Positions 1-6,927 are shown, numbered from the stretch's first letter. The stretch is DNA of 9,832 nucleotides from an uncultured Erysipelotrichaceae bacterium (GCA_910586285.1 CAJUGR010000051.1:3132-12963); one strand, 5' to 3'. Translations and numbers: made by a program. The notes: generated from the letters alone by a model not told the origin.

Positions 1-573
1 TTCCATCTCATGAAGATTATGAGAGGAAATGACTACACTCATCTGTTTTTCTTCCAAGCGCTGTGCCAATTCCTTTTTCACAATCAAACGCATATGCGGA
101 TCCAGACCATCAAAGGCCTCATCCAACAATAAATACCGCGGTGCTGCGCACAAGCCGAGAATGAGAAAACCCTGACGCTTCATACCCTTGGAATATTTAT
201 CTAATGATTGATGATCATCCAAATCAAACATTCGAATCAGACGATGATAATACGCTTCATCCCACTGCGGATGCGCAATTTGATAAAACTTCTTCATATC
301 ATGCAAAGTAGCATTGTGGAAATAAAACGGGGTATCTCCGATTAAAAGCATTTGCGCTCGCTGTTCCACCTCTTTGTGAATATTATGCTCATCAATACAA
401 ACACAGCCCAAATCAGGCTGATATACTCCGGCTATCACTCTTAACAGTGTTGACTTCCCGGCGCCGTTAGGACCGATCAATCCATAGATACAACCATCAT
501 CCACATCCATGTCCAAATCCTTAAGCACCAAATGATCCTGTAATCGCTTTTCCAGCTTTCTGACCTTCAGCAT
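1..573 (-). CDS. ABC transporter ATP-binding protein, YtrB-like (partial, C-terminus beyond window)
   Basis: Nucleotide-binding subunit of an ABC transporter; it would hydrolyse ATP at the inner face of the membrane to drive a permease that must be encoded further left. The 191 visible residues contain a complete set of ATPase motifs: Walker A GPNGAGKST (residues 34-42), a signature loop of the variant form YSKGMKRQ (127-134) in place of LSGGQ, Walker B with LLLDEAFDGLDP (148-159) and the switch histidine in SSH (H185). The YSKGMK-type signature is common in the YtrB/EcsA-like group of Bacillota exporters that act in envelope stress or peptide resistance; that assignment is family knowledge. 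The substrate cannot be told from the sequence. The ATG at 573 is preceded by an almost perfect Shine-Dalgarno, GGAGGTGATC, at 576-585. The reading frame is open to the left edge, so the gene is cut by the window and not truncated by mutation. It is the first gene of its transcript; any membrane partner lies downstream, outside the window. Confidence 0.92.
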   Translation of the reverse strand, partial: MLKVRKLEKRLQDHLVLKDLDMDVDDGCIYGLIGPNGAGKSTLLRVIAGVYQPDLGCVCIDEHNIHKEVEQRAQMLLIGDTPFYFHNATLHDMKKFYQIAHPQWDEAYYHRLIRMFDLDDHQSLDKYSKGMKRQGFLILGLCAAPRYLLLDEAFDGLDPHMRLIVKKELAQRLEEKQMSVVISSHNLHEME

Positions 574-589
574 ACGATCACCTCCAACT

Positions 590-635
590 GTACTATTAGT
601 AATAATACAGTACACCAACTCTTTCATGATGTCAA
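590..635 (-). promoter_or_regulatory. Promoter of the ABC ATPase gene with overlapping inverted repeat
   Basis: On the minus strand TTGACA (630-635) is followed after exactly 17 nt by TACTGT (607-612), a plausible -35/-10 pair. The -10 lies in an interrupted palindrome at 590-613 whose arms read GTACT...AGTAC, and which includes a second perfect 11-bp palindrome TACTATTAGTA at 591-601. An arm pair of this kind over the -10 and start site is what a dimeric repressor would use. YtrA-type GntR repressors commonly control YtrB-type ATPases, so such a repressor is an obvious candidate, but no regulator gene is visible here. Confidence 0.5.
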
Positions 636-843
636 GCACTTTTCCATTGAAATCACATAAGTCTTATCTTAATAGAAACTTTACCTGCTTTGTGATAATG
701 AAACAGCCTGCATCATTGCCATGTCTTTCATGAAAACCAAACATAACAATGACTCACTTCTGTTCATGATCGTATGATATTCACGCTTTAGAGCCCCCTA
801 ACATGACTCTTATTGATCTGTATAACTATTTTTCACTCACTCA
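636..843. other. Intergenic stretch with no gene seen
   Basis: Together with its flanking promoters this forms the ~326-base gap between the divergent ABC ATPase and GH3 genes. I see no open frame with a ribosome binding site and no T-run hairpin. The only local structure is a 10-bp palindrome TTTCATGAAA near 726-735, too common a type of sequence to interpret. Confidence 0.6.
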
Positions 844-852
844 TGTTATAAT
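844..852 (+). promoter_or_regulatory. Extended -10 promoter of the GH3 gene
   Basis: TG-T-TATAAT: the TG dinucleotide at 844-845 and a perfect TATAAT at 847-852 make an extended -10 element. No good -35 is found at 16-18 nt, which is typical where the TGn extension carries recognition. Transcription would start near 858-860, about 40 nt before the first candidate start codon. Confidence 0.6.
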
Positions 853-899
853 GATACAGACGATAAGCTGCTGATCGAACGAAAATGTGATCTCGGCGG

Positions 900-2207
900 A
901 TGGATGAGCGCGAAAAAATAACGATTTCAATGGTTAAGAAAGGCTATGAAAACGATATGGATAATAAGCAAAGCGAAACAAAACAGTATAGTATGGTAAC
1001 CATACTCGTGTTAGGAATCATACTATTTATCAGTGTCAGTATGGAATTATTGACTATAAACCATTTCAATACTGCCTCACCTCAAGAAGAGCCGGTTACC
1101 GATGCGAAAATAAATGATGTCCAACCGACTCCCATCATTGCCCAAATTTATGAAAATACCACAGTAATGCAAAAGGCGAAACAAGAATTGTTTTCTGAAT
1201 ACTATAAGGAAGCGGAAGCTGTTTTACAAAACATGACGTTAGAAGAGAAAGTCGGTCAATTATTTTTGGTTCGTTTTCCCGATAGCGGAGTCATAGAGGA
1301 AATCAAGCATGACCATCCCGGCGGATACATCCTGTTCGGTAAGGATTTTGCTCATGAAACAAAAAGTTCCATTCTTGCGAAGCTGAAGGAATGCCAAAAA
1401 GCCAGTAAAATCCCGTTAGTTTTAGCGGTGGATGAAGAAGGAGGAACGGTTATTCGGGTCTCTGCTTACACCGCATTTCGCCATGAAAAATTCTTATCGC
1501 CGCGGGAGGTTTATGAGGAAGGAAAGCTATCAGCGATCTTAAAAGATTCCAGTGAAAAATCAGCGTTATTAAAAAGCATTGGATTAAACATGAACCTTGC
1601 GCCGGTAGCGGATATTTCTACCAATCCATCCTCCTTCATGTATGATCGCTCTTATGGGCAAGATGCTGAGGAAACATCAATATATGTTTCACAACTGATT
1701 AACAATATGAATCAAGACGGAATGATTTCAGTTATGAAGCATTTTCCCGGATATGGCGATAATGCGGATACTCATACCGGTATTGCGAAAGATGAAAGAC
1801 CCTATGAAACCTTTCAAAATGCCGATTTCTTACCTTTCATCCGAGGTATTGAGGCAGGGGCTCCCTGTATCTTAGTCAGCCATACCATCGTGATGTCAAT
1901 GGATAAAGAAAAGCCTGCCTCATTATCTGAAAATGTACATAATATTTTACGTAGCGAATTAAATTTTTCCGGTATTATCATGACAGATGATTTGGCTATG
2001 GACGCGGTAAAACCCTATGTGGATAACGGCGAAGCGGCGGTGCAAGCAATATTAGCCGGCAATGATATGATTATTTCTTCTGATTTTAAAGCCAATAAAA
2101 AGGAAATATTAAATGCTGTCAAACATGGCAGAATTTCCGAAGCCCAAATTGATAAAGCCGTGAAAAGGATATTAGCTTGGAAATATAGCTATCAGATATT
2201 AGAATAA
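900..2207 (+). CDS. Membrane-anchored glycoside hydrolase family 3, NagZ-like beta-N-acetylhexosaminidase
   Basis: Likely hydrolyses terminal beta-linked N-acetylglucosamine, most plausibly from peptidoglycan fragments, outside the membrane. One transmembrane segment near residues 32-52 follows a charged N-terminus, so the catalytic domain (about 105-430) should be tethered extracellularly. GH3 landmarks are LTLEEKVGQLF-like sequence (112-122), LAVDEEGG (175-182), LAPVADIS (233-240), KHFPGYG...DTH (280-292) and TDDLAMDA (362-369). By comparison with Bacillus NagZ, D290/H292 would form the acid/base Asp-His dyad and D363 the nucleophile; the usual KHFPGHG is KHFPGYG here, outside the dyad. At 435 residues it is a single (alpha/beta)8-domain enzyme, without the C-terminal domain of larger GH3 proteins. 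The start is uncertain: ATG 900 has no usable Shine-Dalgarno. ATG 957 (residue 20) has AGAAAGG at 937-943 but with a long 13-nt gap; it would still keep the membrane segment. It appears monocistronic. Confidence 0.88.
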   Translation: MDEREKITISMVKKGYENDMDNKQSETKQYSMVTILVLGIILFISVSMELLTINHFNTASPQEEPVTDAKINDVQPTPIIAQIYENTTVMQKAKQELFSEYYKEAEAVLQNMTLEEKVGQLFLVRFPDSGVIEEIKHDHPGGYILFGKDFAHETKSSILAKLKECQKASKIPLVLAVDEEGGTVIRVSAYTAFRHEKFLSPREVYEEGKLSAILKDSSEKSALLKSIGLNMNLAPVADISTNPSSFMYDRSYGQDAEETSIYVSQLINNMNQDGMISVMKHFPGYGDNADTHTGIAKDERPYETFQNADFLPFIRGIEAGAPCILVSHTIVMSMDKEKPASLSENVHNILRSELNFSGIIMTDDLAMDAVKPYVDNGEAAVQAILAGNDMIISSDFKANKKEILNAVKHGRISEAQIDKAVKRILAWKYSYQILE

Positions 2208-2318
2208 GTCGGTAAGTATAAAACAAAACTCGATCCAAATGATACACAATCAGGAAAAGTAAATCTAAGCGCAATGCCGACAAAAAAAGAAAGATCTTTG
2301 AACTTATGATCGCATATC

Positions 2319-2352
2319 AAAAACAGGATATCATGATAAGATTCCTGTTTTT
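2319..2352. terminator. Bidirectional terminator between the GH3 gene and ispE
   Basis: AAAAACAGGA (2319-2328) and TCCTGTTTTT (2343-2352) are perfect reverse complements with a 14-nt loop. The A-run on one side and the T-run on the other give each strand a stem followed by U residues, as expected between two convergent genes (stop codons at 2207 and 2377). The loop contains a small palindrome ATCATGAT. Confidence 0.7.
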
Positions 2353-2376
2353 ATTATTGGTCAAGATGTTTCTTTT

Positions 2377-3216
2377 TTAAAGCAGTTCGGTTACTTCCGC
2401 AAACGCATAACGCTGTACCATTTCCTGTTTCACTGCTTGTAACAAGTTGCGATTCGGACTTAGCGCAAATACCGTAGAGCCGCTGCCGCTCATGAGTACA
2501 AGGGGAAAACGATACGCAAGCAGTTCTTTTTTTACCTCTGCTACTTCTTTCACCAAAGCAAAGGCACTCGTTTCCAAACTGTTTTGAGCAAGTGTACAAA
2601 AGCGGTCAAAATCTCCGGCCGCAAGCGCCGCTTGACAATGCTGTGCATCCGGATGAGGACATGCGGTAAGATCCAATGTTTGAAATGCTTCTTTCGTACT
2701 GACCCCTTGTTTGGGTTTCACCAATAATACACCAAAGTCACAACGGTTTTCAAACGGAACAATCTGTTCTCCAATGCCGCCTACCAAAGCGCAGGTATTG
2801 CGAATACAAAACGGCACGTCCGCTCCGACCTGCTTACCCAAACAAGCAAGTTGCGCTATGGAACACGGTAAGGAATAATGTTCCCAAAGACCGCGCATGA
2901 GCGCCGCCGCATCGGCACTTCCGCCAGCCAAACCGGCCTGCATCGGAATACGCTTTTTTAATTGCACATGAAAATGATCTTTGATCGCAAACGTTTGCCG
3001 CATCAATAATGCTGCTTTTACCAGCGTATTGGATGAGTCCATTGGCAAAGTATTATCATCGCATTGAAATAAATCCTCTTTCGCCGGCTCCCATAAAAGG
3101 GTATCGTGCAGTTTTAGCGGTACCATAATCATATTCAGTTCATGATAGCCATTCTCATGACGACCTGCGACATTCAAACATAAATTGATTTTAGCATTGG
3201 CGCTCCATTCCTTCAT
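2377..3216 (-). CDS. ispE: 4-diphosphocytidyl-2-C-methyl-D-erythritol kinase
   Basis: Phosphorylates the 2-hydroxyl of 4-diphosphocytidyl-2-C-methylerythritol with ATP, the fourth step of the methylerythritol phosphate route to isoprenoid precursors, in the cytosol. The 279-residue protein has the full length of the family and all three GHMP-kinase motifs: an N-terminal AKINLCLNV (8-16) with the substrate-contacting lysine, the glycine-rich ATP loop PMQAGLAGGSADAAA (91-105) and the C-terminal MSGSGSTVFA (241-250). D133 in GADVPF matches the catalytic aspartate of IspE. The start codon overlaps the rsmA stop in an ATGA (3213-3216), and GAGGT sits a few bases upstream, so translation is probably coupled. 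Last gene of the rnmV-rsmA-ispE operon. Its presence implies that the organism makes isoprenoids by the MEP pathway and not by mevalonate. Confidence 0.96.
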   Translation of the reverse strand: MKEWSANAKINLCLNVAGRHENGYHELNMIMVPLKLHDTLLWEPAKEDLFQCDDNTLPMDSSNTLVKAALLMRQTFAIKDHFHVQLKKRIPMQAGLAGGSADAAALMRGLWEHYSLPCSIAQLACLGKQVGADVPFCIRNTCALVGGIGEQIVPFENRCDFGVLLVKPKQGVSTKEAFQTLDLTACPHPDAQHCQAALAAGDFDRFCTLAQNSLETSAFALVKEVAEVKKELLAYRFPLVLMSGSGSTVFALSPNRNLLQAVKQEMVQRYAFAEVTELL

Positions 3217-4064
3217 AGACTTACCTCATACAATCGTAAAAATTCTTCCAGGGTTATATTCTGCGCTCTTCTCACCGGATCAATATCTGCTTGACCCAGT
3301 ATTTCCCTCGCTTTTTCTTTGTTATTTCCCAAATATTCGCCAAAGTTATTTAAAATGGTCTTCCGCCGTTGGCGAAAACATGCCTTGATCAGGGCAAACA
3401 GCTTTTCTTCTTCCACATTCAATCGCGGCTCTTTCAGCCGAAATTGCAAAACACGGCTATCAACCTTTGGTTTAGGCATAAATACATTACGCGGCACATT
3501 CATAATCGGTGTGACTTCGCAGCGATATTGGGTAATCACACTGAGAGCGTTATAATCAGCACTGTTCACACCGGCATGAAAGCGATCAGCCACTTCCTTC
3601 TGCATCATAACGGTAATCGCCTGAATCGGGGCACGACTTTCAAACAGCTTAAATAAAATCGGTGTAGTAATATAATAGGGTAAATTGGCTGCCACAACAA
3701 CATCATATCCCTTTTGATTCCAATCCGCTACTACGGATGATACGTCCACATTCAGAAAATCTTCCATGACCAATGAGAAATTATCACAATCGGATAAACT
3801 ATCTTCCAACACCTGTGGTAAGCGCTCATCAATTTCATAGGCGATGACTCGTTTTGCATAACGGCATAAAAACTGGGTCAAGGCACCGATTCCCGGTCCG
3901 ATTTCGATGACAGCACAATGATTGGATGTCACCGCATAACGAGCTATTTTATCCACAATGCCGGGTTCAATCAAAAAATTCTGACCGTATCCTTTTTTTG
4001 CCATGCATTGATATTTACTTACATATTCCTTCGTTGCTGAAGGCGTTGCGATAATCGGTTTCAT
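3213..4064 (-). CDS. rsmA: 16S rRNA (adenine1518-N6/adenine1519-N6)-dimethyltransferase
   Basis: RsmA/KsgA transfers four methyl groups from S-adenosylmethionine to two adjacent adenines in the 3'-terminal helix of 16S rRNA during late small-subunit assembly. The protein (283 residues from this start) shows GQNFL (27-31), the SAM-binding EIGPGIGALT (54-63), the catalytic NLPYY motif (127-131) typical of N6-adenine methyltransferases and the C-terminal FRQRRKTILNN (230-240). The start was chosen at 4064, not at the upstream in-frame ATG 4106. AAAAGGAG at 4073-4080 lies 8 nt before 4064, and the resulting N-terminus (MKPIIATPSATKEY) aligns with the known start of Bacillus RsmA. Middle gene of the operon: 25 nt after rnmV and overlapping ispE by 4 nt. 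Loss of this enzyme gives kasugamycin resistance in many bacteria. Confidence 0.96.
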   Translation of the reverse strand: MKPIIATPSATKEYVSKYQCMAKKGYGQNFLIEPGIVDKIARYAVTSNHCAVIEIGPGIGALTQFLCRYAKRVIAYEIDERLPQVLEDSLSDCDNFSLVMEDFLNVDVSSVVADWNQKGYDVVVAANLPYYITTPILFKLFESRAPIQAITVMMQKEVADRFHAGVNSADYNALSVITQYRCEVTPIMNVPRNVFMPKPKVDSRVLQFRLKEPRLNVEEEKLFALIKACFRQRRKTILNNFGEYLGNNKEKAREILGQADIDPVRRAQNITLEEFLRLYEVSL

Positions 4065-4089
4065 GAGCCCCGCTCCTTTTTCATCCTTT

Positions 4090-4629
4090 TTATTCTGCTG
4101 GTGCATCCAATAGTGCCGCTACCTGTTCACAATGCAATCCCAACATATTCAATCGTTTCCATAAAGTTTTACCGTTGCATTTACCGATAAACAATGTATT
4201 TCCCAGTATTTCCCGTACCTTTTGGCTATTTGTTTGCCCACTGAGACCCAAAGCCATAAATTCACTCCATGACAGCGTTTGTTTCGGGTTTTCTTCATAT
4301 GTCATTAAATGCGTTAACGCTTCTATAATATCTTCTCCTGCCGCATGTTCCACTCCGACTTTCTTTGTGGTTTTTGCCTTATTTCGAGCAATAAAGGCAT
4401 TCTTACAGCCCGGAACTGACTGATTGATCGCATTGCGAATCTTTTCTCCCGGTCCATCCGGATCCGTAAAGATAATCACACCACGCTCCTGTTGTAACAG
4501 TCGAATTAATTTCAGCTTTGCCGGATCAAAACACAAACCGCCTGTTTCTAATGTATCGCATTCCACAAATTTTTGTAAGCGTTGGGTATCATGTTTTCCC
4601 TCGACCACAATTACTTCTTTTACCTTCAT
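4090..4629 (-). CDS. rnmV: Ribonuclease M5 (5S rRNA maturase)
   Basis: Cleaves double-stranded precursor flanks to release mature 5S rRNA, acting with ribosomal protein L18 in Bacillus. The 179-residue product begins with the Toprim catalytic domain: VVEGKHDT (8-15) with the conserved glutamate E10 and FTDPDGPGEKIR (54-65) with the metal-binding DxD (D56/D58), followed by GVEHA (92-96) and a small C-terminal domain containing the family's GL(S)G and GNGKxLxKRL-like segments. The ATG at 4629 was chosen over an in-frame ATG at 4686. It gives the standard N-terminus (MKVKEVIVVEG), AAAGG lies at 4640-4644, and the likely promoter at 4652-4660 would leave the longer start untranscribed. First gene of the rnmV-rsmA-ispE cluster, an order widely conserved in Bacillota that groups rRNA-processing genes. 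Confidence 0.95.
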   Translation of the reverse strand: MKVKEVIVVEGKHDTQRLQKFVECDTLETGGLCFDPAKLKLIRLLQQERGVIIFTDPDGPGEKIRNAINQSVPGCKNAFIARNKAKTTKKVGVEHAAGEDIIEALTHLMTYEENPKQTLSWSEFMALGLSGQTNSQKVREILGNTLFIGKCNGKTLWKRLNMLGLHCEQVAALLDAPAE

Positions 4630-4651
4630 TTCCGTACAACCTTTCCCCATT

Positions 4652-4660
4652 ATTTTAACA
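4652..4660 (-). promoter_or_regulatory. Probable extended -10 promoter of the rnmV-rsmA-ispE operon
   Basis: Minus-strand TG-T-TAAAAT: TG at 4659-4660 (read in reverse) and TAAAAT at 4652-4657. The region at -35 is only a T-run. The predicted transcript start near 4645 would leave a very short leader carrying the ribosome binding site. Distal promoters are possible. Confidence 0.4.
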
Positions 4661-4689
4661 TAACCCAAACAGTAAAAAAACCGCAAATG

Positions 4690-4720
4690 AAAAAAGCACA
4701 GAAAAAGCCTCTGCGTGATC
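4690..4720 (-). terminator. Possible terminator hairpin upstream of rnmV
   Basis: Read on the minus strand, CGCAGA pairs with TCTGTG (one G-U) across a short T-rich loop and is followed by CTTTTTT. It would end transcripts coming from the 3D-lipoprotein gene before they enter rnmV. The stem is only 6 bp, so this is a moderate call. Confidence 0.4.
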
Positions 4721-4747
4721 CGCGAATGAAGCTTTCAACGGCGCAAA

Positions 4748-4797
4748 GGCATTAAGGAATTCATATCACTCTCATTTATGAATTCTGCTTCGGCATT
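4748..4797. repeat. 9-bp inverted repeat flanked by 6-bp direct repeats
   Basis: GAATTCATA (4757-4765) and TATGAATTC (4777-4785) are perfect reverse complements around an 11-nt loop, and the stem can be lengthened by AAG/CTT across a 2-nt bulge. The structure is bracketed by GGCATT at 4748-4753 and again at 4792-4797. There is no T-run on either strand, so it is not a standard terminator. It may be a leader structure or the scar of a small insertion; function unknown. Confidence 0.45.
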
Positions 4798-4919
4798 TTA
4801 ATATTTCCCGTGTGTATTTCCCTATGTGACTTCAGAAAATTGCGTATCAAAAAAGTTCCCACCCGTTCATGGTTTTCTATTATGATCGTTGCTTGTGTTA
4901 AACTGTTAATTGTGAACAG

Positions 4920-5687
4920 CTAACTGCCGTAGCGCAAGATTCGCGCGACTGCCTGTGAGCCGTCATAAGAAATCTGATTTACATCTTGTTCACTGCCAAT
5001 ATACAAATCGATATGATTACCGTGAATCGCACCACCGCGATCCAGCACCATACACTTAATAGGGACATCCGGTGAAAAGCCCATACCACTCAATCCGTGA
5101 TTGGAAATCTCTACAATGGAATAAAACGGAATTGAGGGATCCATCGCAATAATATAATAACCGTCATAGGTCAAACCACTGAGCCATGTGCCGTCGCTCT
5201 GCCTTACTCCCACATTGGGATTCAACTGTACACCGATGGCGGTATTTCCACTGCCGTCTTCGCGAACATTACAGCCGTAACAATCCACTCCGTATAACGT
5301 CGCATAGACTTCGAATGAATCTCCGCTGACCGCAGTTTCTTGTTCCTGTTCTTTTACTTCCGGTTCTTTTGGCTTTTCCACTTTATACTGTTCGGCCTCG
5401 CTTACGGCCAACACATTTTTAAATGTTTCTTGTACCGGGGTTTGATCCACCAGTTTTTTATTCAACTTCTTCGAAACGGCATACTGTTTAACTTCCTGCT
5501 TCAAGGATACTTTCTGATCGCCGTCCATGTCTAAAGCAAGCTGCCGGTTATCTCTGTGAGTCAACTGTGACAGCTGAGCATTGGTTACCTGCCGATCACC
5601 CTCCATTGTCGTACCGAAGGTATCACTGGCACAACCGGAGAGATAGAAAACCATGATTAGAAAAGCACATATTCTTTTCAACTTCAT
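4920..5687 (-). CDS. Secreted 3D-domain lipoprotein, probable peptidoglycan-active enzyme
   Basis: A 255-residue protein with a short positive N-terminus, a hydrophobic segment and the lipobox LSGC. Cys19 would be acylated after signal peptidase II cleavage, anchoring the protein to the outer face of the membrane. Residues ~20-100 have no recognisable fold, and ~102-120 form a Lys/Glu/Pro-rich linker. The C-terminal half (~125-255) is a 3D domain, a double-psi beta-barrel related to lytic transglycosylases, named for three conserved aspartates: D183 (AMDP), D216 (LDRGG) and D227 (HIDLY). Cysteines at 136 and 139 (DCYGC) and at 212 could form disulfides. By family analogy it probably cleaves or remodels glycan strands; the bond attacked is inference. 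AAAGGAGG lies just upstream of the start (5694-5701). The gene has its own consensus promoter and stands alone between deoR and rnmV, all on the minus strand. Confidence 0.85.
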   Translation of the reverse strand: MKLKRICAFLIMVFYLSGCASDTFGTTMEGDRQVTNAQLSQLTHRDNRQLALDMDGDQKVSLKQEVKQYAVSKKLNKKLVDQTPVQETFKNVLAVSEAEQYKVEKPKEPEVKEQEQETAVSGDSFEVYATLYGVDCYGCNVREDGSGNTAIGVQLNPNVGVRQSDGTWLSGLTYDGYYIIAMDPSIPFYSIVEISNHGLSGMGFSPDVPIKCMVLDRGGAIHGNHIDLYIGSEQDVNQISYDGSQAVARILRYGS

Positions 5688-5714
5688 AAATTTCCTCCTT
5701 TAAGGTCGTTGCTT

Positions 5715-5743
5715 ATTCTAGCATACGTAAATCAACTTGTCAA
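5715..5743 (-). promoter_or_regulatory. Sigma-A-type promoter of the 3D-lipoprotein gene
   Basis: On the minus strand TTGACA (5738-5743), a 17-nt spacer, then TAGAAT (5715-5720), itself preceded by TGC (extended -10). The transcript would start near 5708 and carry the AAAGGAGG site. This is a strong housekeeping-type promoter. Confidence 0.8.
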
Positions 5744-6045
5744 ATATACCTTTGTTTACACACGCTGACAACACTATTTTATACCGGAGCATTCCAGTTT
5801 ATACATATTACAGCCTTTGCGTAACGGAGATTGCCCATCATCTGTACCAAAATAACGACAAAATTTTCGCATCCGATTTGTTAAATATAATCATTTACTA
5901 ACAAGTATTGTTTTGTTTTATCGTATTCTTACTTAAGAGCCATAGAACGGATATAGTAAACATCCTACTATATATTATATATGAAAACATTCGCCTTTGC
6001 ATTGGTAATCATTGTATTTTTATCCTAATTTCCTAAGTAATCACA
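5744..6045. other. Intergenic stretch without a convincing gene
   Basis: Part of the ~420-base gap between the 3D lipoprotein start and the deoR stop. It is very A+T-rich. I see only an 8-bp perfect hairpin (5951-5973) and, right after it on the plus strand, a 15-codon hydrophobic open frame (5981-6028) without a ribosome binding site. No larger open frame has translation signals. Confidence 0.55.
5951..5973. repeat. 8-bp A+T-rich inverted repeat
   Basis: ATATAGTA (5951-5958) and TACTATAT (5966-5973) are perfect reverse complements around AACATCC. No T-run follows on either strand. It could be an operator or an RNA hairpin, or chance in A+T-rich DNA. Confidence 0.4.
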
Positions 6046-6090
6046 TAAAAACGGTTGTCAGAAACCAAAAAGGTTCATTTCCAACCGCTT
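6046..6090 (-). terminator. Rho-independent terminator of deoR
   Basis: On the minus strand AAGCGGTTG (6082-6090) pairs with CAACCGTTT (6049-6057), 9 bp with one G-U, and the stem runs into a T-run ending at 6047. Inside the loop a second short stem, AACC/GGTT, closes on TTTTT. It begins about 20 nt after the deoR stop codon. Confidence 0.8.
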
Positions 6091-6108
6091 ATTGCTTGAC
6101 AATATATT

Positions 6109-6879
6109 TCAAATATCGGCATAAATCAACATCGTTCGTGTTTTTATTTCAGCCGCAATTTTTTTATTTTCTCGTTCATGATGATTGGTAATCAACGCTG
6201 TAATATCCTCCCAACCACAGAATTGAAATTGACCAGTATGATAAAATTTCGTATGATCTGCCAAAATCAATGTTTGATCGGCGTGCTGTGCCACCAATCG
6301 CTTCAGTTCCATTTCCTCATAATTAGCCGATGCAGGCCCGCTAAAGGCTTCAAAACAGTCGGTATCCAGAAAGGCAACATCGATGTGCAGCTGTGAGATC
6401 GCATTGGTAGCCCAGTAACCGACCGCCGCTTTACCGGAATTACGCAGCTGTCCCCCAATACACAGCACCTGATTTTGCGAATGGGATAATAAGGCAAGTG
6501 TATTCACCGCATTGGAAACAATCGTCAGATCATCTCGCATCATCAGATGTTTCGCCAAAATGTAATTTGTGCATCCCGCATCCATGAAAACTGTCCCCTG
6601 CTCGGGTATCCATGCCAATGCAGCTTCCGCAATTTTGGTTTTGATTTCTAAGTGTTCTGATTCCTTTTGTGAAAAAGGCCGTTCCAGCATTCCTTTGGAA
6701 ATGACAGCGCCCCCATAACTCTTTTTGGCAATTCCCTGTTTTTCTAAATAAATTAAATCCTTGCGGATCGTTTCAGTGGATACCTGATATAACTTTGCCA
6801 ATTCAGATATATGAATATTACCCTCTTGAAATAAGCGCTGTGCGATTTCATTGCGGCGTTGTACACTTAATTTTTTCAT
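6109..6879 (-). CDS. DeoR-family transcriptional regulator
   Basis: A 256-residue repressor-type protein of the DeoR/GlpR family. Residues ~5-56 form the winged helix-turn-helix, with ISELAKLYQVSTETIRKDLIYLEKQG (24-49) matching the family signature. Residues ~75-245 form the sugar-phosphate-sensing domain, with FMDAGCTNY (98-106), IVSNAVN (120-126), CIGGQLR (140-146) and LADHTKF (206-212). Family members bind phosphorylated sugars and then release DNA. The start was set at 6879: GGTGATG at 6886-6892 is 6 nt upstream, the product begins MKKLSVQRRNEIAQ as usual for the family, and the in-frame ATG at 6927 lies inside the predicted -35 element, so it cannot be on the transcript. It is divergent from hxlA-hxlB, which it most likely controls together with itself; the effector, perhaps a hexulose or pentose phosphate, is inference. 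Confidence 0.9.
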   Translation of the reverse strand: MKKLSVQRRNEIAQRLFQEGNIHISELAKLYQVSTETIRKDLIYLEKQGIAKKSYGGAVISKGMLERPFSQKESEHLEIKTKIAEAALAWIPEQGTVFMDAGCTNYILAKHLMMRDDLTIVSNAVNTLALLSHSQNQVLCIGGQLRNSGKAAVGYWATNAISQLHIDVAFLDTDCFEAFSGPASANYEEMELKRLVAQHADQTLILADHTKFYHTGQFQFCGWEDITALITNHHERENKKIAAEIKTRTMLIYADI

Positions 6880-6898
6880 GATAAACATCACCATACGC

Positions 6899-6927
6899 AT
6901 TATAACAAAGATCGCAATAAATCGCAA
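6899..6927 (-). promoter_or_regulatory. deoR promoter with ATCGCAA direct repeats (candidate operator)
   Basis: Minus-strand TTGCGA (6922-6927), 17-nt spacer, TATAAT (6899-6904) preceded by TGT, making an extended -10. The sequence ATCGCAA occurs twice on the plus strand, at 6911-6917 and 6921-6927, one helical turn apart (10 bp). One copy covers the -35 and the other lies in the spacer. Tandem direct repeats are a common operator form for DeoR-family regulators, so autoregulation is likely. Confidence 0.6.

Noticed and set aside
2354..2599. 81-codon minus-strand open frame overlapping ispE
   Set aside because: It lies in another frame of ispE on the same strand, has no family resemblance, and ispE itself is complete with all motifs.
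3185..3656. Plus-strand open frames of 67-95 codons opposite rsmA
   Set aside because: They are antisense to a full-length conserved gene, overlap each other in different frames and have no ribosome binding sites.
4898..4926. Hairpin right after the 3D lipoprotein stop as a terminator
   Set aside because: The CTGTT/AACAG stem can be extended only with a bulge, is almost all A-U and is followed by only TTT; the hairpin at ~4690-4720 is a better candidate.
6096..6101. Plus-strand TTGACA near the end of deoR
   Set aside because: The sequence 17 nt downstream (GCATAA) is a poor -10 and no rightward gene follows before 7032, which has its own perfect promoter.
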